Shown here in pieces: positions 43,678 to 52,608 of a stretch of DNA of 64,000 nt. Origin of the DNA: JBBITI01 sp963735055. Its GTDB lineage: Bacteria; Chloroflexota; Dehalococcoidia; Dehalococcoidales; UBA2162. The notes beneath the pieces are model-generated. The model had not been told where the DNA came from and ran no database searches. It saw only the letters and a list, made by a program, of their open reading frames with translations. A program made the position numbers and the translations under genes. How positions within the stretch are numbered: the stretch's first letter is position 1; each line of letters starts with the position of its first letter. The stretch covers positions 124,001 through 188,000 of the forward strand of contig CAVTJN010000019.1 of assembly GCA_963735055.1 (NCBI GenBank), read 5' to 3'.

Positions 43678-44949
43678 TCAGAACAGCGACGGTTCGATGC
43701 GCCCGATATCGGCGCCTTTGGGCACCACGGTCACGCCGCCGTCCGAAACCGTGCAGCCGCGGGCGCGATCGGCGTCCCGGTCCATCCCCACCGAAGCGTG
43801 CGCCTGAATCCGGGCGCCTTTGTCCACGATGGCGCGGCGAACCCGGGCATTGGGTTCGATGACGACGTCGTCGAAAACGATCGACTGCTCGACGAACGCA
43901 TCCCGCTCTACACTAACCCCCGGCGACAGTATCGAATTCCAGACGGTCCCGCCACTGACAATACAGCCGTCGGAGACGAGCGACTCCGGGGTTCTTCCCC
44001 CGAGGACGCAACGGCTGGGCGGCAACGGCCGCTGGTAGGTGCGCAGGGGCCACTTCTCCCCGTAGAGGTTGAATACGGGATCGACCGACAGGAGCTCCAT
44101 GCTGGTTTCATAGTAAGCATCGATGGTGCCGACGTCGCGCCAGTAGGCGGAGTCACGCGTGCAGTCGACCAGCATCCGGTTCCGGCGGCCATCGCTCACT
44201 TCGACCACGTAGTCGGCAATCTTGTTCTCTTTTTCATAGTCGTACACGAAGACACTGTCGGGCCCGCCGACCAGCTTGGGGATAATGTCATGACCGAAAT
44301 CATCCTCGCTCCCGCCCAGGGCACGCATCAGGGCGTCGGCATTGAACAGGTATACGCCCATCGATGCCAGGCAGAACCCGGCGGCGCCGGACATCTCGGC
44401 GGGATTCTGCGGTTTCTCCTGAAAGCCGGCCAGCCGGGATTCACTGTCGGCCTCGAGCACGCCCAGTTTCCCGGCGGCCTCACCGGTCTTCACCCGGACG
44501 GCGGCGATGGTCAGGCAGGCCTTGCGCTCCCGGTGACAGGCGATCAACTGCTGGTAGTTCATCTTGTAGACGTGGTCGCCCGACAGCACCAGGACGGTAT
44601 CGACCCTGCGGCTCTTGACGAGGTTCATGTTCTGACGTACGGCATCCGCGGTGCCCCGGTACCACTCGGCGCCCAGCTTCTGCTGGGCGGGGACACAGTA
44701 TATGAAGTCCCCGAGGCCGGAACTGGATATGCCCCAGCCTTCCTGGACGTGCCGGTTCAGGGATTCGGAGCGGTACTGGGTCAGGATGAAGATCTGCCGG
44801 AGGCCGGAGTTGATGCAGTTGCTCAGCGTGAAGTCGATGATGCGGTACTTTCCGGCAAACGGCACCGACGGCTTGGCGCGTTCTTTGGTGAGCGGCTGCA
44901 GCCTGTCGCCGGCGCCCCCGGCCATTATTATCGTCAGTAGCTGTTCCAC
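43678..44949 (-). CDS. glgC: Glucose-1-phosphate adenylyltransferase
   Basis: A 423-residue ADP-glucose pyrophosphorylase that makes ADP-glucose from glucose-1-phosphate and ATP, the committed step of glycogen synthesis. N-terminal nucleotidyltransferase signature 'GGAGDRLQPLTKERAKPSVP', then 'YRIIDFTLSNCINSG', 'VLSGDHVYKMNY' and a C-terminal left-handed beta-helix with hexapeptide-like repeats ('SDGCIVSGGTVWNSILSPGV'). No other glycogen genes are in the window. An extended -10 lies about 80 bp upstream. Confidence 0.95.
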   Translation of the reverse strand: MEQLLTIIMAGGAGDRLQPLTKERAKPSVPFAGKYRIIDFTLSNCINSGLRQIFILTQYRSESLNRHVQEGWGISSSGLGDFIYCVPAQQKLGAEWYRGTADAVRQNMNLVKSRRVDTVLVLSGDHVYKMNYQQLIACHRERKACLTIAAVRVKTGEAAGKLGVLEADSESRLAGFQEKPQNPAEMSGAAGFCLASMGVYLFNADALMRALGGSEDDFGHDIIPKLVGGPDSVFVYDYEKENKIADYVVEVSDGRRNRMLVDCTRDSAYWRDVGTIDAYYETSMELLSVDPVFNLYGEKWPLRTYQRPLPPSRCVLGGRTPESLVSDGCIVSGGTVWNSILSPGVSVERDAFVEQSIVFDDVVIEPNARVRRAIVDKGARIQAHASVGMDRDADRARGCTVSDGGVTVVPKGADIGRIEPSLF

Positions 44950-45030
44950 AACTCCCTCCGGGGCCCGGCGAGCCTGCTGAGCCCTGTCCCGTCCAGAGGT
45001 TCGCGGCTGATGAACCGTGACTCAAATAGA

Positions 45031-45039
45031 ATTATACCA
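45031..45039 (-). promoter_or_regulatory. Extended -10 promoter for glgC
   Basis: On the minus strand TGGTATAAT gives an exact TATAAT with a TGG extension; the -35 region (TGACCC) is weak. Confidence 0.5.
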
Positions 45040-45129
45040 GAGCCGGTGGGGTGGGGTCAGCGGCGAGTGCGCCGCGTCGTTGACTTTTGGGCCGTCATCC
45101 CATCATAATCTGGCCTGGGGGTGACGCCG

Positions 45130-45738
45130 ATGCCCGGTTTTTGGGAATCATTCGTTCTCACTTTTGTGCCCCTGTTCATCGTCATCGATGTGGTCGGCAA
45201 TTTGCCGGTGGTCCTGTCCATGTCGGAGGGGCTGAACCGCCGGGAACAGCACCGCCTGATCAATATCGCCGTCCTCACCGCTACGGTAGTGGGTCTGGCC
45301 TTTCTGTTCTTTGGCCGGCTCATCCTGAACGCCCTCCGTATCCATGTCGGGGAGTTCGCCATCGCCGGCGGATTGATACTGCTGGTGCTCTCGATCAAGT
45401 ACATGCTGACCGGTCATATGGTGGAAACCGCCCGGGAAGAGATGATGGCGGTAGTCCCCATCGGTACGCCGCTGGTGGTGGGTCCGGCCACCATCACCAC
45501 GCTGCTGTTCCTGGCGGACGTGGAGAAGTACCCGCTGGGCCTGGTGTTGCTGTCTTTTGCCCTTAACCTGGTCATCACCTGGGCGGTGTTTATGCTCGGG
45601 TTCCGGCTGGTGCGCTTCATGGGGCGGGGCGGTCTCAAGGCGGTATCCCGGGTTTTCAACCTTATCCTGGCGGCGATCGCCGTCAGCATGGTGCTGCGCG
45701 GCCTGGACTTGCTGGGCCTGATCAGTCTGGCCAGGTAG
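45130..45738 (+). CDS. MarC family (UPF0056) integral membrane protein
   Basis: A protein of about 202 residues with six hydrophobic segments, matching the MarC family ('FVPLFIVIDVVGNLPVVLSM' near the N-terminus, 'VPIGTPLVVGPATITTLLFL' in the middle). MarC was once linked to multiple antibiotic resistance, a role later disproved; its transport function is unknown. The ATG at 45130 fits GGGGGTG as ribosome site better than the GTG at 45121. Convergent with the next transporter gene. Confidence 0.9.
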   Translation: MPGFWESFVLTFVPLFIVIDVVGNLPVVLSMSEGLNRREQHRLINIAVLTATVVGLAFLFFGRLILNALRIHVGEFAIAGGLILLVLSIKYMLTGHMVETAREEMMAVVPIGTPLVVGPATITTLLFLADVEKYPLGLVLLSFALNLVITWAVFMLGFRLVRFMGRGGLKAVSRVFNLILAAIAVSMVLRGLDLLGLISLAR

Positions 45739-45748
45739 GGCCGGGCCG

Positions 45749-47009
45749 TCAGGACACGACCCGGAAATAGGCCCAGTATACCAGCACATTGACCGCGGTC
45801 AGCGGCACGCCCACCCGGACGAACTCCCAGAAGGTGATGGTCTGGTTTCCTTTCTTCTCCGCGTTCTGAATGATGATGACGTTGCTGGCGGCGCCCAGGA
45901 TGGTCAGGTTGCCGGCGATGGTGCTGCCGGCGGCCAGCGCCATCAGTCCGGCGGTGGAGGCGCCGGCGTGCATCAGCACCGGCAGGTAGAGGGCCACCAG
46001 GGGTACGTTGGAGATGAATTGGCTCAACCCGACGCTGACCGCGAGGATGGCCCCGGTTGACGTCAGGTCCTGGCTGGCGCCGGTGACCAGTCTCTGAAAA
46101 AAGCCGGACGCCCAAACGCTGCTCATGAGAACAAACATGGCGGCGAAGAATACCAGGGTGGTCCAGTCGATCCGCTTCACGATGCCCACCCGTTGCCGGC
46201 TGAGCAGGAGGACCGGGGCGGCGGCGCCCAGGGCGATCCAGGTCAGTCTCACTTCGATCCCTGGTGCGACGAAGACGAGGACGATCTTGACGCAGATCAT
46301 GGCCACCAGAATGCCCAGTGAACCCTTTACCAGCCGGGCCAGGGCGGGGTCCCGTAACGGTTCGAGCCGGTGCTCCAGCGGGACTGAAGTGAAGTGCTTC
46401 CAGAAGGCCAGGCGGAGTACCAGGTAGGCCAGCAACAAGTTGACGGCGGTGGGCGCCAGCAGGTACTTAAAGAAGGTCAGGAACGGGTTGGAGATCTGCC
46501 CGTTAAGGGCGATCAACAGGTTCTGCGGGTTCCCGATGGGGCTGGCGACGCTGCCGATGGTAATGGCGAAGGCGAGCGCCAGTAACAGGATCTTGGGCTG
46601 TTTGCAGGCATTGGAGTTTTCCCGGGCGATGAGCAGCATGACGGGGGTGCCGATGATGGCCAGCGTGTCGTTCATGACGAAGGGCGGAGGCGGCCCCGGT
46701 GCCGAACAGGACGAGAAGGACAAGGTGGTCGATGGTCCGGGCTCTGTTGAAGAGACGGTGCGACAGGTGGGAAAGGTAACCGCTTTCCTCCAGGGCCTGC
46801 CCGATGACGAAGACGCCGAAGAGGAACAGCATCACGTCCAGATTGATGGCGCGGACGGCGTCCGGGGGTGAGATCTGGGCGGTCAACAACACCGCCACCG
46901 CCCCGAGCAGCATGATGTGCCAGATCTGGAGCCGGTAGCGGCCGATACGCCGGACGGTGATGAGGACGAATACGGCCAGGAGGACGATGATCGAGATCAT
47001 ACAATCCAA
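45749..47009 (-). pseudogene. ArsB/SLC13-type anion permease, one frameshift
   Basis: Two frames make one membrane permease of about 420 residues in the ion transporter superfamily (ArsB/CitMHS/SLC13-like). The N-terminal piece (from 47009) has 'LQIWHIMLLGAVAVLLTAQI' and 'DVMLFLFGVFVIGQALEESG' and continues to 'LVLLVLFGTGAASA'. The second piece resumes with 'MNDTLAIIGTPVMLLIA', 'GNPQNLLIAL' and many further helices to the end at 45749. The join is a one-base shift near 46680 at a CCC/GGG run. Substrate may be a dicarboxylate, sulfate or arsenite; no ars genes are near. Confidence 0.82.
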
Positions 47010-47069
47010 ACATGGTATCGCAAACCCGCTTAAGGAACAATCCGGTCCCGACCGTTACCCCCCCTTTCC

Positions 47070-47395
47070 GTCATTCCCGTAACAACGGGTCTCTCCTGGA
47101 GGCCTGTCCTTTAGGGACGCCAGAACGTTCGATCGTGAGCCTGCCTGCCTCCGGAGCGTCTTCGGCCCATTCCCGTGAAGACGGGAATCCAGGTCTCTTG
47201 ACCATCGTCCGAATCTCGGATTCCCACCTGCGTGGGAATGGGGAGAGGGGGCGTGGGAATGGGGAGAGGACCGTTGCCACGTCGCCCCATTGCCGCCGAA
47301 GGTGGTCAACGCTTTGCTCCATGACACTTGTCCCGTGTCCCGACATGGGAACGGGCCTGTCCTCGAGGGAATCCAACTTGCGTGGCCCCTCCCGA
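47070..47395. repeat. Cluster of REP-like and composite dispersed repeats (B and C)
   Basis: Contains CATTCCCGTGAAGACGGGAA and GGATTCCCACCTGCGTGGGA palindromes (repeat B) and a longer unit running from CCGAAGGTGGTCAACGC through GACATGGGAACGGGCCTGTC to GAGGGAATCCA (repeat C). Both recur at 54463-54665 and 60600-60890. Open frames here are spurious. Apart from these repeats 47010-47424 shows no gene. Confidence 0.7.
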
Positions 47396-47424
47396 CGATT
47401 CTGCCCTTTCCCGCCCTAAGGCGG

Positions 47425-47454
47425 TTGCATTTTGAGGGATGGTTAGTTTAATAT
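47425..47454 (+). promoter_or_regulatory. Promoter upstream of tRNA-Arg
   Basis: TTGCAT (47425-47430) and TAATAT (47449-47454) with an 18-bp spacer, placing the start about 15 bp before the tRNA. Confidence 0.45.
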
Positions 47455-47476
47455 TTATTGGGACTGGTGTCCCCGC

Positions 47477-47549
47477 GCCCCTGTAGCTCAGTTGGATAGA
47501 GCATCGGCCTCCGAAGCCGGTTGCGGGCGTTCGAGTCGCCCCAGGGGCA
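47477..47549 (+). tRNA. tRNA-Arg (CCG)
   Basis: A complete cloverleaf: acceptor GCCCCTG pairs with CAGGGGC, D-arm TAGCTCAGTTGGATAGAGCA, anticodon loop CTCCGAA giving CCG, and T-arm GGCGTTCGAGTCGCC. No CCA is encoded. It lies 35 bp upstream of porG. Confidence 0.95.
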
Positions 47550-47583
47550 CTTGTCTGGGCCAAGTCTTTTTTCAGGAGAGTTC

Positions 47584-48156
47584 ATGGAAAAGAGTGACCT
47601 GGTTGAAATCAGATGGCACGGGAGGGGTGGACAGGGGGCGGTAACGTCGGCGGAACTGCTGGCGAAGGCGGCCATTCACGAGGGTAAGTTCGCCCAGGCA
47701 TTTCCGGCGTTCGGTCCGGAGCGGCGGGGGGCGCCGGTGGTGGCTTTCAACCGCATCAGCGGCCAGAAGCCGATCCGGGTGCGGGCCGGTATTGCCGAGC
47801 CGGACATCGTGGTGGTGCTGGACGCGACCGTCCTGGCGGTGGTCAACGTGACCGAAGGGCTGAAGGACGGGGGCGTGGTGGTGGTGAATTCGAAGAAGAC
47901 GGCGGCCGAACTCAAGGCCGATTTCAAGGGCAACTGGCGGCTGGCGGTAATCGATGCCACGCGCGTCGCCCGGGAGACGCTGGGCGTGCCCATTGTGAAC
48001 ACGACCATGCTGGGCGCACTTATAAAGGCGAGCGGCGTGGTAAAGCCGGAGTCTTTGGTGGAGCCGCTGCAGGAGCGCTTCGGGCGCATCGCCGAAAGAA
48101 ACGTCAATGCCATGAAGCGGGCAGTGGAGGAGACCGTCGTGGAGGAGAAGCGCTAG
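47584..48156 (+). CDS. porG: 2-oxoacid:ferredoxin oxidoreductase gamma subunit
   Basis: A 190-residue gamma subunit of a pyruvate/2-oxoacid:ferredoxin oxidoreductase, with 'EIRWHGRGGQGAVTSAELLA' at the N-terminus and 'AFPAFGPERRGAPVVAFNRI' characteristic of the family. The ATG at 47584 follows AGGAGAG. It is the first of four tightly packed genes in the order gamma-delta-alpha-beta, the typical layout of the anaerobic four-subunit enzyme that reversibly converts 2-oxoacid and CoA to acyl-CoA, CO2 and reduced ferredoxin. Confidence 0.95.
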   Translation: MEKSDLVEIRWHGRGGQGAVTSAELLAKAAIHEGKFAQAFPAFGPERRGAPVVAFNRISGQKPIRVRAGIAEPDIVVVLDATVLAVVNVTEGLKDGGVVVVNSKKTAAELKADFKGNWRLAVIDATRVARETLGVPIVNTTMLGALIKASGVVKPESLVEPLQERFGRIAERNVNAMKRAVEETVVEEKR

Positions 48157-48446
48157 TGGCCAAGAGAGAGAACCTGGGCTGGACCGAGTTGAAAACCGGG
48201 GTGGCTATCCATGAGGCGGGCGGCGCCATGGACTACGAGACCGGCGACTGGAAATCGCGGCGGCCGATCCTGGATAAGCCGAAGTGCACCAAGTGCGGCC
48301 TGTGCTTTGTGTATTGTCCCGAAGGCTGCATCCAGCCCGATAAAGAAGGCTGGTTCATCGCCGACCTGAAATACTGCAAAGGCTGCGCCGTGTGCGCTGT
48401 CGAGTGTCCGAGAAAGGCCATTACCATGGTCAACGAGGGAGAGTAG
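48156..48446 (+). CDS. porD: 2-oxoacid:ferredoxin oxidoreductase delta (ferredoxin) subunit
   Basis: A 96-residue ferredoxin-like subunit with two 4Fe-4S motifs ('CTKCGLCFVYCPEGC' and 'CKGCAVCAVECP') that carries electrons out of the TPP/CoA core. It begins with GTG at 48156, sharing a base with the porG stop, which implies translational coupling. A preceding segment 'AGGAGAAGCGC' supplies the ribosome site. Confidence 0.95.
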   Translation: MAKRENLGWTELKTGVAIHEAGGAMDYETGDWKSRRPILDKPKCTKCGLCFVYCPEGCIQPDKEGWFIADLKYCKGCAVCAVECPRKAITMVNEGE

Positions 48447-49640
48447 ATGGCGAAGCGAGTTGGGGTTGAAGTATCAGTAGCGCTCGGCGATGTCGTCCGG
48501 CTGGCGAATGTTGATGTGATTGCGGCCTATCCGATCACGCCGCAGACGCATATCGTGGAACACCTGGCGGAACTGGTGGCGGACGGCAAACTGGATGCGG
48601 AGTACGTTCCCGTCGAATCGGAGCATTCGGCGATGAGCGCCTGTCTGGGGGCCTCGGCGGTCGGCGCCCGGACCTTTACGGCCACGGCCGGGCAGGGCCT
48701 GGAGCTGATGCACGAGGTCCTTTTCGTGGCCTCCGGAATGCGCCTGCCGATGGTGATGGCGGTGGCCAACCGGGCGCTGTCGACGCCCTTGAACATCTGG
48801 GGGGACCATTCCGATGTGATGTCGGCGCGCGACGTGGGGTGGATCCAGATATTCACCGAAAACGGCCAGGAAGTGGTGGACAATACGCTGTGCGCTTTTC
48901 GGATGACCTGGGACCAGCGGGTGCTGCTGCCGGTGATGGTTCATCTAGACGGTTTTCACCTGACGCACATGATCGAGCCGGTCCTGATGCCCGACCAGGA
49001 AGAGGTGGACAAATTCCTGCCGCCGTACAAGTATCCCAACGCCCTCGACCCCGCCCACCCGGTGACCATGGGGGTGGTCGGGCCGTCCTATATCTACACC
49101 GAGGCCAAGAAGGCCCAGGTGGATAACCTGGAGAGTTCGCGGGCGGTTATCGGGGAGGTGTGGGCGGAGTTCGCCCGTCAGTTCGGGCGGCAATACCACG
49201 CCGTGGAGACCTATCCGGCATCTCCTTGGTCGACCGGCAAGAGGCCGAAGACGCTGTTGATGACCATGGGCAGCTACTCGGAGACGGCCATGGAAGCCGT
49301 GGACAAGATGCGGAGTGAAGGCAAGGACGTGGGCCTGATCCGGCTGCGGCTGTGGCGGCCCTTCCCGTTTGAGGAGCTGCGCCGGGCGGTGGCGGGGGCG
49401 GAGGTGCTGGTGGTGCTGGACCGGGCGATCTCGTTCGGCGGTCCCGGTGGACCGGTAGCTTCTGAGGTGCGCTCGGCCCTGTATGCCGAAAAGAACAAAC
49501 CCAAAGTGGTGAGCATGATCGGCGGCCTGGGCGGCCGGGACATCAGCGTGGCCGGGTTTGAGGCCATCGTGGAGCGCGGCGTGGCGTTGTCGTCCATGCC
49601 GGGGGCGCCCGAGTTCGAAATGTTCGGGGTGAGGGAATAA
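48447..49640 (+). CDS. porA: 2-oxoacid:ferredoxin oxidoreductase alpha subunit
   Basis: A 397-residue alpha subunit with the pyruvate synthase-type 'AAYPITPQTHIVEHLAELVA' and 'FTATAGQGLELMHEVLFVAS' motifs and a C-terminal transketolase-like domain ('RPKTLLMTMGSYSETAMEAV'). It begins one base after the porD stop and overlaps porB by one base. Substrate (pyruvate versus branched-chain or other 2-oxoacids) is not certain; overall similarity favours pyruvate. Confidence 0.94.
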   Translation: MAKRVGVEVSVALGDVVRLANVDVIAAYPITPQTHIVEHLAELVADGKLDAEYVPVESEHSAMSACLGASAVGARTFTATAGQGLELMHEVLFVASGMRLPMVMAVANRALSTPLNIWGDHSDVMSARDVGWIQIFTENGQEVVDNTLCAFRMTWDQRVLLPVMVHLDGFHLTHMIEPVLMPDQEEVDKFLPPYKYPNALDPAHPVTMGVVGPSYIYTEAKKAQVDNLESSRAVIGEVWAEFARQFGRQYHAVETYPASPWSTGKRPKTLLMTMGSYSETAMEAVDKMRSEGKDVGLIRLRLWRPFPFEELRRAVAGAEVLVVLDRAISFGGPGGPVASEVRSALYAEKNKPKVVSMIGGLGGRDISVAGFEAIVERGVALSSMPGAPEFEMFGVRE

Positions 49641-50578
49641 TGGCGGAATTCGTAAAGTTCGGCAGACGTCAGGTAACGACCGAGGAATATTTCACACCCG
49701 GGCACCGGGCGTGCGTGGGTTGCGGTGAGGCGCTGGCGGTGCGGCTGGTCTGCAAGGCGATCGGGCCCAACGTGATTATCGCCAATGCCACGGGTTGCAT
49801 GGAAGTGGTCTCTTCCCAGTTCCCGTACACCGCCTGGAATGTTCCCTGGATTCACACCCTGTTCGAGAATACGGCGGCGGTGGCCGGCGGCATCGAATCG
49901 GCGCTCAAGGCGATGGCCCGCAAGGGCCGGGGTTATGAGCCGATGCCCCAGGTGGTGGCCATGGCCGGCGACGGCGGGACGGCGGACATCGGTCTGCAGG
50001 CGCTGTCCGGGGCGCTGGAGCGGGGCCATGACTTCGTGTACATGTGTTTCGATAATGAGGCCTACATGAATACCGGTATTCAGCGGTCGTCATCGACGCC
50101 CTTCGGAGCGTCCACGACCACTTCGCCGCCGGGGTCAAAGAGCATAGGGCAATTCTCGTGGAAGAAGAACATGCCGGCCATCTGCGCCGCCCACGGTATT
50201 GAGTACGTGGCGACGGCCTCGCCGAGCTATCCGTTCGACCTGATGGATAAGGTGAAGAAGGCGCTGGCGGTAAAGGGCCCGGCCTACCTGCACATCCTGT
50301 CGGTCTGTCCGACCGGCTGGCGCTGCGCCACCGACATCGCGGTGAGCATCGGCCGCCTGGCGGTCGAGACGGCCGTCTTTCCGCTCTACGAAATTGAGAA
50401 CGGCAAGTACAAACTCAACGTTAACCCATCCACGATCCGCCCGGTCCAGGAGTACACTAAAGTGCAGGGCCGGTTCGGCCATCTGACCGAGGGGACGCTC
50501 AAGACGATCCAGGAGCGGGTGACTCGAGAGTACGAAGAGCTCAAGAAGAAATCGGGCATCGAGCCGGCGGCGGCCTAG
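49640..50578 (+). CDS. porB: 2-oxoacid:ferredoxin oxidoreductase beta (TPP-binding) subunit
   Basis: A 312-residue beta subunit that binds thiamine pyrophosphate and a 4Fe-4S cluster. The cluster motif 'CVGCGEALAVRLVCKAIG' opens the protein; the TPP site is 'AMAGDGGTADIGLQALSGAL' with the Mg/diphosphate-binding 'DNEAYMNTGIQRSSSTPFGA'. It ends the porGDAB operon. The enzyme supplies acetyl-CoA and reduced ferredoxin, or runs in reverse for carbon fixation. Confidence 0.95.
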   Translation: MAEFVKFGRRQVTTEEYFTPGHRACVGCGEALAVRLVCKAIGPNVIIANATGCMEVVSSQFPYTAWNVPWIHTLFENTAAVAGGIESALKAMARKGRGYEPMPQVVAMAGDGGTADIGLQALSGALERGHDFVYMCFDNEAYMNTGIQRSSSTPFGASTTTSPPGSKSIGQFSWKKNMPAICAAHGIEYVATASPSYPFDLMDKVKKALAVKGPAYLHILSVCPTGWRCATDIAVSIGRLAVETAVFPLYEIENGKYKLNVNPSTIRPVQEYTKVQGRFGHLTEGTLKTIQERVTREYEELKKKSGIEPAAA

Positions 50579-50683
50579 TGAGGTCTCTCCAGGAATTCCT
50601 TGGTCTCTTTTGACCAGGTGTTACGATCCGCGTCCTTGAGCAGGCGCTGGTCTCCGAGGTGAGGCGGTCGGGGGATTCGGGCG

Positions 50684-50760
50684 CCGCTCATGGTGAGCCC
50701 GTCGAACCATCGGCGCCTTCGACCCAACTCCGCCTCCTTCGACAAGCTCAGGATGAGCGG
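50684..50760. repeat. Inverted repeat of the TTCGACAAGCTCAGG type
   Basis: A 23-bp arm CCGCTCATGGTGAGCCCGTC (50684-50703, continuing to 50706) is mirrored by TTCGACAAGCTCAGGATGAG (50738-50757, continuing to 50760) with a few mismatches, able to form a large hairpin. Sequences of this kind are dispersed in many bacterial genomes. Flanking minus-strand sequence (50578-50650 and 50775-50835) may be pieces of a split small gene, unrecognised. Otherwise 50579-50967 holds no gene. Confidence 0.6.
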
Positions 50761-50967
50761 AGGGGGCAAACAAACTCTGGCCTCCTCGGTAAGGGCGACA
50801 ACCACCTTCGGATGGTGAGCGACATCAGACGACAACGCTCCCTGAGATGTCGTACACTAATCGTAGATCGCGGACGTGCCGCTTCCGTCTCCCGGGCTTA
50901 ATCGGCCTTAGGGTTTCGGATTTCGAGTTTATGGTTTGGGTGGTGGCGGGGTGGGGTGCGGTACCGG

Positions 50968-51041
50968 CGGGGTGTAGCGCAGCTGGTTAGCGCGCAGCGT
51001 TTGGGACGCTGAGGCCGGAGGTTCGAATCCTCTCACCCCGA
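50968..51041 (+). tRNA. tRNA-Pro (TGG)
   Basis: Cloverleaf with acceptor CGGGGTG/CACCCCG, D-arm TAGCGCAGCTGGTTAGCGCG, anticodon loop TTTGGGA giving TGG, and T-arm GGAGGTTCGAATCCTCT. No CCA is encoded. The following 51042-51328 contains a short direct repeat (CTGTTAGACC twice, about 51072-51092) and no gene. Confidence 0.95.
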
Positions 51042-51328
51042 CATTCAAATCCCCATCTGTTCATGCGAATTGCCTGTTAGACCCTGTTAGACCCAACCGC
51101 TTCTCGCGCATGTACTCTCTCTGGTAGACTCTCTTTTCATCGCCCGTCATTGGCATTGTTCCGCCTTCCTCTGCGTTGGTCCTCTTGACAACCGACCTCA
51201 GTTGCCCGATCATCTGAACCGGGGGGCATGACCACAAAGCGGCAGGTCAATATTGCCGCCAGGTACGACGCCCCATCCAGAGTCGACCCGGTCAGCGGGG
51301 ATCTGTGACAGCGGGAAGGAAGCTGTGA

Positions 51329-51946
51329 ATGGCAGTTCTGAAAGAGACGCTTGAGAAATTGCTGCTGCCATCGATTCTGCTGAGTACTCTACTGACCAGT
51401 TGCCTTGCGAACGGCGCTTCCCCATCCGCGCAGCCGACCACGCAGCGACCCGTGACCACCACCCCCTCGCCTCCGGTCCCACCCGTTGAAGTGATCGTCT
51501 CGTTTCCCGACGGAGCCCCACCCGCAAATCAGACTGCAGAACTAGCGTCTGTCGTGAAGAACAACATGAGGACTGAAATGACCATCAGTGTCAGGCTTGA
51601 TCTGCCCCCTGCACTTGAACTCGTGGGCGGGCAGCCTTCATGGGAAGGTAAGGTTCCGCCAAACGGCTCGATAGAAGCAATAAGGGTCGAGGTGAAGTCG
51701 GTAGCCACTGGGAGTTGGACCGTCAACGTCCCATACCATGTTACGCCCAACGAACCTACGGGCTATGGAGGCAACGGCAATAGCCGTATCTATGTGTCGA
51801 TTTCGCAAAACTCGGCTGAGTGGCGCATTAATCCTGCATACGACGCACCACGCGGGGCCGGCCGTCCTGAAGACAAACCCACTAGCCGCCCTCCCCCTCC
51901 GGCGACTTCACCGCCTGTCACAGCGCAACCGGTGCCATCCTCTTGA
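51329..51946 (+). CDS. Putative lipoprotein with Pro/Thr-rich linkers
   Basis: A 205-residue exported protein: signal peptide with lipobox 'LLTSC' (Cys at about 25), a Ser/Thr/Pro-rich linker, a beta-rich middle region ('EMTISVRLDLPPALELVGGQ', 'WTVNVPYHVTPNEPTGYGG') resembling a cell-surface Ig-like or adhesion module, and a Pro-rich C-terminus. A GGAAGGAAG precedes the ATG. No family is recognised. The stretch 51947-52198 after it holds no clear gene. Confidence 0.6.
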   Translation: MAVLKETLEKLLLPSILLSTLLTSCLANGASPSAQPTTQRPVTTTPSPPVPPVEVIVSFPDGAPPANQTAELASVVKNNMRTEMTISVRLDLPPALELVGGQPSWEGKVPPNGSIEAIRVEVKSVATGSWTVNVPYHVTPNEPTGYGGNGNSRIYVSISQNSAEWRINPAYDAPRGAGRPEDKPTSRPPPPATSPPVTAQPVPSS

Positions 51947-52198
51947 ATCAAAGCGGACCTGCCCACCTCCGCCGTTCCTGCCTTGAACGTGCCCGTCACA
52001 CTGACTTCTGGAGCCTCGTCGTCGTGCGATGCCTTCTCATCTACAAGGGGCGATATATCTCTCGTCGGTACGTCTTCGGTAGGACGTAGCGGACATGTAC
52101 CCGGGATTCGTCGCAACTGCTACACGCCAGATTTAACCCTGATCATTCCGCTGCATGGATGATGCCCACCGGGCCGACTGCCATCATTATGGCCTCTG

Positions 52199-52584
52199 TT
52201 ACTGTACGGTGACGTCCCTGTTCAGGTTCACGTATTCGACGATTTTCCCGCCTTCGAAGCGGGCAAAGTAGACCTCTTTGAATATGTACGGTTTCCCGGT
52301 TGGCGGGGTCGGCCCGGCTGCCCCCTGTTGGTGCCGGTCAGCGTAATGCGAAAAGCCACCTTGTCGCCTTCCCCGACCATGTCATCAACGGTTACGTGAA
52401 AATCGGGCGACGATTTCAGAATCCAGGCGCACATGCGCTTGTAGCCCGCCCGGTCCATCGTCTTACCAAAATGATCGTATCTCACAAAGTCATCGGCAAA
52501 ACACTCGTCAATCACCGTCAAATTGCCCCGGTTGCACTCATCCCAGATGCGGCGGATGGTTGCCTTGTTTTCTTCAACTGACAT
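52199..52584 (-). pseudogene. SnoaL-like / ester cyclase protein, one frameshift at a G run
   Basis: An NTF2-fold SnoaL-like protein of about 128 residues, paralog of 25172-25645 (both begin 'MSVEENKA'). The frame is 'MSVEENKATIRRIWDECNRG' to 'RITLTGTNRG', then at a run of five G (about 52322-52326) it must shift to read 'PPTGKPYIFKEVYFARFEGG' and 'VEYVNLNRDVTVQ', ending at 52199. Without the shift the C-terminus is nonsense to 52228. AGGAGGAG precedes the start. The break at a homopolymer makes sequence error a live option. Confidence 0.8.
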
Positions 52585-52608
52585 CCTATCTCCTCCTGGA
52601 CTGCCGGC

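Noticed and set aside
50575..50835. 86-codon minus-strand gene after porB
   Set aside because: Its centre is a dispersed inverted repeat; ends look protein-like but too short to identify.
50968..51092. Integration site at tRNA-Pro
   Set aside because: A short direct repeat follows the tRNA, but no second copy of the tRNA 3' end and no integrase gene are seen in the window.
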